23,683 bases of DNA, from IMG/VR virus record IMGVR_UViG_3300021375_000165, positions 1-23,683 of that record. The stretch is one strand, 5' to 3'. The stretch's first letter is position 1; each line of letters opens with the position of its first letter. This stretch comes from a virus. The notes below the pieces were generated by a model. The model was not told the origin of the DNA, did no database searches, and saw nothing but the letters and a program-made list of their open reading frames with translations. A program made the translations under genes and the position numbers. Below are positions 21,347-23,683 of the stretch, in pieces.

Positions 21347-22366
21347 TTAGAATCCTGGTCCTGGGTTCATGCCTGGTACTGGCCCGTAATTACAAAATAC
21401 ACTTACTCCACTTACATCGGCTGTTGAATAAAAAGTTCCTTCATTACATACAATTTTAATTCTAAAATCTGGATCCGAGGAGTTAAAGGTTGCATAAGTA
21501 TGAGAATCTTGGCCTGAACTTGAATCTACTTCTGCTGACCAACCAAAGAATACTGATGACGAAGAGCAATCATAATAAGTTCCTGTGCTGAGTCCATCAT
21601 CGGTTGGTAGAGGCCCGTAACTTTGCCCTGAATTGCTTCCACAATTATCCCCTGAACAAGCTTGAGTGCCTGGATTATACTGAACTTCAACTGATGTTAT
21701 TCCAGTAAGGCCCGTATAGTTTGCGTATGTAGTAACTTGAGTAGAACCTTCTCTTGAATTTCCATGTCCGTGAGTTACATTAACTCTATTATTTGCCGAG
21801 CTATGTTGGAAAGACATCCAAGCTGCGGCCCACGGTGTACCTGACCCATAAGAATTATCTTGGTTTTGCCACTGATTACCAAGGCCATCTAAGAAATTTG
21901 AAAATGAAGACGATGGAGTAGAAACTGCGTCAAAAGGTACAGCAGTACATCTTGCGACACCGTCAGGCCATATTACACCATTGATTGTCCAATATCTGTC
22001 ATCTGACCAACTTGGCGTTGTTGTAAATGCAAATTGAGAAACAAAAGTTGGAGTATACCCAGCGGCAGCACGATCTAAGTATATAGTAAAATGACTGCCG
22101 AAGTGGCCATCAGAAAAAGCCCCAGCGGGACTAAAAGAAAACTGCAAGTTTTGAGTCATGGTGAAAGTAAATACAGAATAGCCTTGATTAGAAGCGGTTC
22201 CGTCATCGCTATCACCTATTGCTACCGCACCACTCGCGGGAATTGTTTGTACATCTGGATGGAAGTTTGTAAAGTTAACATCATCAAAGTATGTTACATT
22301 ACCATCAGATGTACCAATGACTTTAGAATCAGTAATTACTGGAGTGCCAGCTAGTTTGATCGCCAT
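21347..22366 (-). CDS. Fibre-like virion protein, 339 aa
   Basis: First gene of the MAIK tandem. The N-terminus MAIKLAGTPVITDSKVIGTS is the shared motif. The family repeat TPSWSDDRYWTINGVIWPDG lies near residues 116-135. The C-terminal part is Ser/Gly/Tyr-rich with a Cys pair (ACSGDNCGSNSGQSYG) and ends NYGPVPGMNPGPGF, a variable tip typical of adhesive fibre ends. A very strong Shine-Dalgarno sequence (GGAGGA) and an exact late promoter precede it, so abundant late expression is expected. Receptor binding is inferred only from the composition. Confidence 0.78.
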   Translation of the reverse strand: MAIKLAGTPVITDSKVIGTSDGNVTYFDDVNFTNFHPDVQTIPASGAVAIGDSDDGTASNQGYSVFTFTMTQNLQFSFSPAGAFSDGHFGSHFTIYLDRAAAGYTPTFVSQFAFTTTPSWSDDRYWTINGVIWPDGVARCTAVPFDAVSTPSSSFSNFLDGLGNQWQNQDNSYGSGTPWAAAWMSFQHSSANNRVNVTHGHGNSREGSTQVTTYANYTGLTGITSVEVQYNPGTQACSGDNCGSNSGQSYGPLPTDDGLSTGTYYDCSSSSVFFGWSAEVDSSSGQDSHTYATFNSSDPDFRIKIVCNEGTFYSTADVSGVSVFCNYGPVPGMNPGPGF

Positions 22367-22403
22367 CTTCGTCCTCCGACTATTAGCGTTTAAGTTATAT
22401 AGT

Positions 22404-22411
22404 TATTTATA
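22404..22411 (-). promoter_or_regulatory. T4-type late promoter for the fibre cluster
   Basis: An exact TATAAATA on the minus strand, 38 nt upstream of the 339-aa gene start and 2 nt past the stop of the nucleotidyltransferase-cupin gene. It is the only late octamer I see serving the four fibre-like genes. Confidence 0.83.
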
Positions 22412-22413
22412 CA

Positions 22414-23175
22414 TTAATCGCGGCGCTCAATATCAGATTCTTCAAGTTTATCTCCAAGCCATACTTCAATTACTTTTGCTGATTCTTTACCAACGTTAGT
22501 TGCTCTATGCCATGTTTCTTTTGGAATGTCAACACTCATTCCCGCATGATAAATTTTGGTATGCTTTGATCCTGGCATTCCATCGTCTCTATCAAGTTCC
22601 ATTAAAACAGAACCACTTACAATATGCCAATGTTCAGATCTATGAAAATGTTTTTGGTCACTTAACGATTGGCCAACATCAAAACTTAATTCTTTAACTC
22701 TCCATTGACCGTTAGTATCTAATACTTTATATGTTCCCCATTTACGCTGTGTTGTAGGTTGAGACCATTCTTTTAATATCCAACTTGATGAATTCTTTTT
22801 ATCTTCTCCACCAATTCCAAACTCAAACACAATACCTTCTACTGCCATCTCAGGGATGTTGTCTGATGTTCTATCACCACCATTTACAAATATAATAGTA
22901 TCTGAAGGATATAAATGTTTAACCCGTTCTAAGCAATCTATCGCGCTTCCGTCCGAATCGTCAAAAGCTATTACTGCATCAACACAGGCAAGTTCTTTAA
23001 CAATTGCTGCTCTTTCTTCGAATGGCATAAAGTATCTGCCTTTCTTTCTTATAAGCCATTCATCTGAATTTACACCTACAATTAATTGAGTACCGCTTAA
23101 AGATGCATCTTTTAAATATTCTATATGTCCTGTATGAATTGGGTCAAAGCCACCCGTGGCAACTACTGTAATCAT
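22414..23175 (-). CDS. Nucleotidyltransferase-cupin fusion protein, 253 aa
   Basis: Residues 1-140 form a cytidylyltransferase-type domain with the HxGH signature in TGGFDPIHTGHIEYLKDA (7-24), VGVNSDEWLIRKKGR, and IIFVNGGDRTSDNIPE (94-109). Residues 145-245 form a cupin of the ManC/mannose-6-phosphate isomerase type II kind: RKWGTYKVLD, then SLSDQKHFHRSEHWHIVSGS (170-189) with the metal-binding His set, then DIPKETWHRATN. It may activate and edit a sugar or polyol phosphate for glycan synthesis, but the real substrate is unknown. It is adjacent to the FkbM-type gene upstream with no gap. Confidence 0.88.
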   Translation of the reverse strand: MITVVATGGFDPIHTGHIEYLKDASLSGTQLIVGVNSDEWLIRKKGRYFMPFEERAAIVKELACVDAVIAFDDSDGSAIDCLERVKHLYPSDTIIFVNGGDRTSDNIPEMAVEGIVFEFGIGGEDKKNSSSWILKEWSQPTTQRKWGTYKVLDTNGQWRVKELSFDVGQSLSDQKHFHRSEHWHIVSGSVLMELDRDDGMPGSKHTKIYHAGMSVDIPKETWHRATNVGKESAKVIEVWLGDKLEESDIERRD

Positions 23176-23683
23176 TTATTCTTCCTCTATCGGTCTCATA
23201 AAGTAATCCCAAACAAAATTAACTTCTTTCTTTGATTTCATTTCATGTGGCATATCTATTACATCAGGATGGTAATACCAATCTTCATAAGGATATCCAT
23301 GATTAAACGAAACATTTGGTACAACACAGACATATCCTGCTTTTTCTAATATTCTCTTTGCTTGAAACTTTTTATCAGTACCTAGGCGATATGAATCATG
23401 TTCAAACGTAACGATACCAAATTTATATCTTTCGAATGGAATCTTTTCTAATACAGCAATTGAGAAATCATCGCAATCAATTTGTAAGTAATCTATTTTA
23501 TTATCAACAGAATGCATTGTAAATAATTGTTCATAATCAAGTTGAGTTGCATCTGCGCATATAACAGTACCGCTACGATTTTCTTTAAACTTATAACACA
23601 ATGCTTCTGAGTTGTCAATAGAAATACCTTTCCATCCAAACTCTTCTTCAAGTAATGCTGTATTATTATGAACGTAAGGATCG
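23176..23683 (-). CDS. FkbM-type methyltransferase (partial, start outside the window)
   Basis: The frame stays open to the window edge, so the true start lies beyond it; an in-frame TTG at 23601 is not the start. The visible 168 residues begin DPYVHNNTALLEEEFGWKGI, with a SAM-binding-like strand WKGISIDNS. Then come VICADATQLDYEQLF and the acidic YLQIDCDDFSIAVLEKI, matching the DxE/DxD-type strand that ends in FGIVTFEHD in FkbM-family sugar O-methyltransferases. The C-terminal part is KRILEKAGYVCVVPNV and a Tyr/His-rich tail. It probably methylates a glycan, in line with the neighbouring sugar-nucleotide gene. Confidence 0.82.
   Translation of the reverse strand, partial: DPYVHNNTALLEEEFGWKGISIDNSEALCYKFKENRSGTVICADATQLDYEQLFTMHSVDNKIDYLQIDCDDFSIAVLEKIPFERYKFGIVTFEHDSYRLGTDKKFQAKRILEKAGYVCVVPNVSFNHGYPYEDWYYHPDVIDMPHEMKSKKEVNFVWDYFMRPIEEE

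Noticed and set aside
1-23683. CRISPR arrays, insertion sequences, homing endonucleases or toxin-antitoxin pairs.
   Set aside because: No regular direct repeats with spacers, no transposase or endonuclease motifs, and no recognisable toxin or antitoxin families were seen. The Hint domain has no endonuclease insert.

Overview
The window looks like part of the genome of a marine, T4-like myovirus (tailed dsDNA phage, low GC). The evidence is a block of T4-type head, neck and tail genes in canonical order on the minus strand, T4-type late promoters (TATAAATA), and proteins that match the short marine versions (cyanophage/pelagiphage type) of gp13, gp14 and gp15. The host cannot be read from the sequence. 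A low-GC marine proteobacterium is my inference, and the host RNA polymerase clearly uses an ordinary sigma-70 consensus.

Bases 1-4777 (+ strand) are the early/accessory side. They hold small phage genes of mostly unknown function, a tRNA-Leu(UAA), four almost identical consensus sigma-70 promoters, a structured non-coding RNA of about 420 nt, and a hydroxymethylbilane synthase gene (hemC), a tetrapyrrole-pathway enzyme. Two long hairpins (601-660 and 3129-3197) each sit between a promoter-proximal gene or RNA and a downstream gene that has no promoter of its own. One early gene (1227-1784) starts at the predicted transcription start, so its mRNA appears leaderless.

Bases 4855-23683 (- strand, read right to left) are the late side. 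The order is: partial FkbM-type methyltransferase; nucleotidyltransferase-cupin fusion; four fibre/appendage-like proteins with a 51-aa ORF between them; gp13; gp14; gp15; a TagD-like cytidylyltransferase; gp16; gp17 (terminase); gp18 (sheath); gp19 (tube); gp20 (portal); a DnaJ-type zinc-motif core-like protein; a small 83-aa protein; gp21 (protease); gp22 (scaffold); gp23 (major capsid). A UUCG-loop terminator at 4776-4802 closes this block where it converges with the early genes. Late-promoter octamers lie 0-5 nt past the stop codon of the preceding gene in most cases (19 nt at gp18), so they divide the block into overlapping late transcripts.

The most unusual items are: (1) a fibre-like protein (19327-20751) carrying a C-terminal Hint (hedgehog/intein-type) domain that probably cleaves itself off, with the neighbouring fibre protein ending naturally near the homologous place; (2) the unassigned structured RNA, which with a terminator-like hairpin lies directly upstream of hemC and could be either a free RNA or a regulatory leader; (3) hemC itself in a phage; (4) the tandem fibre family sharing one N-terminal motif; (5) short repeated peptides that tie gp17 to the 51-aa ORF and gp14 to gp15.
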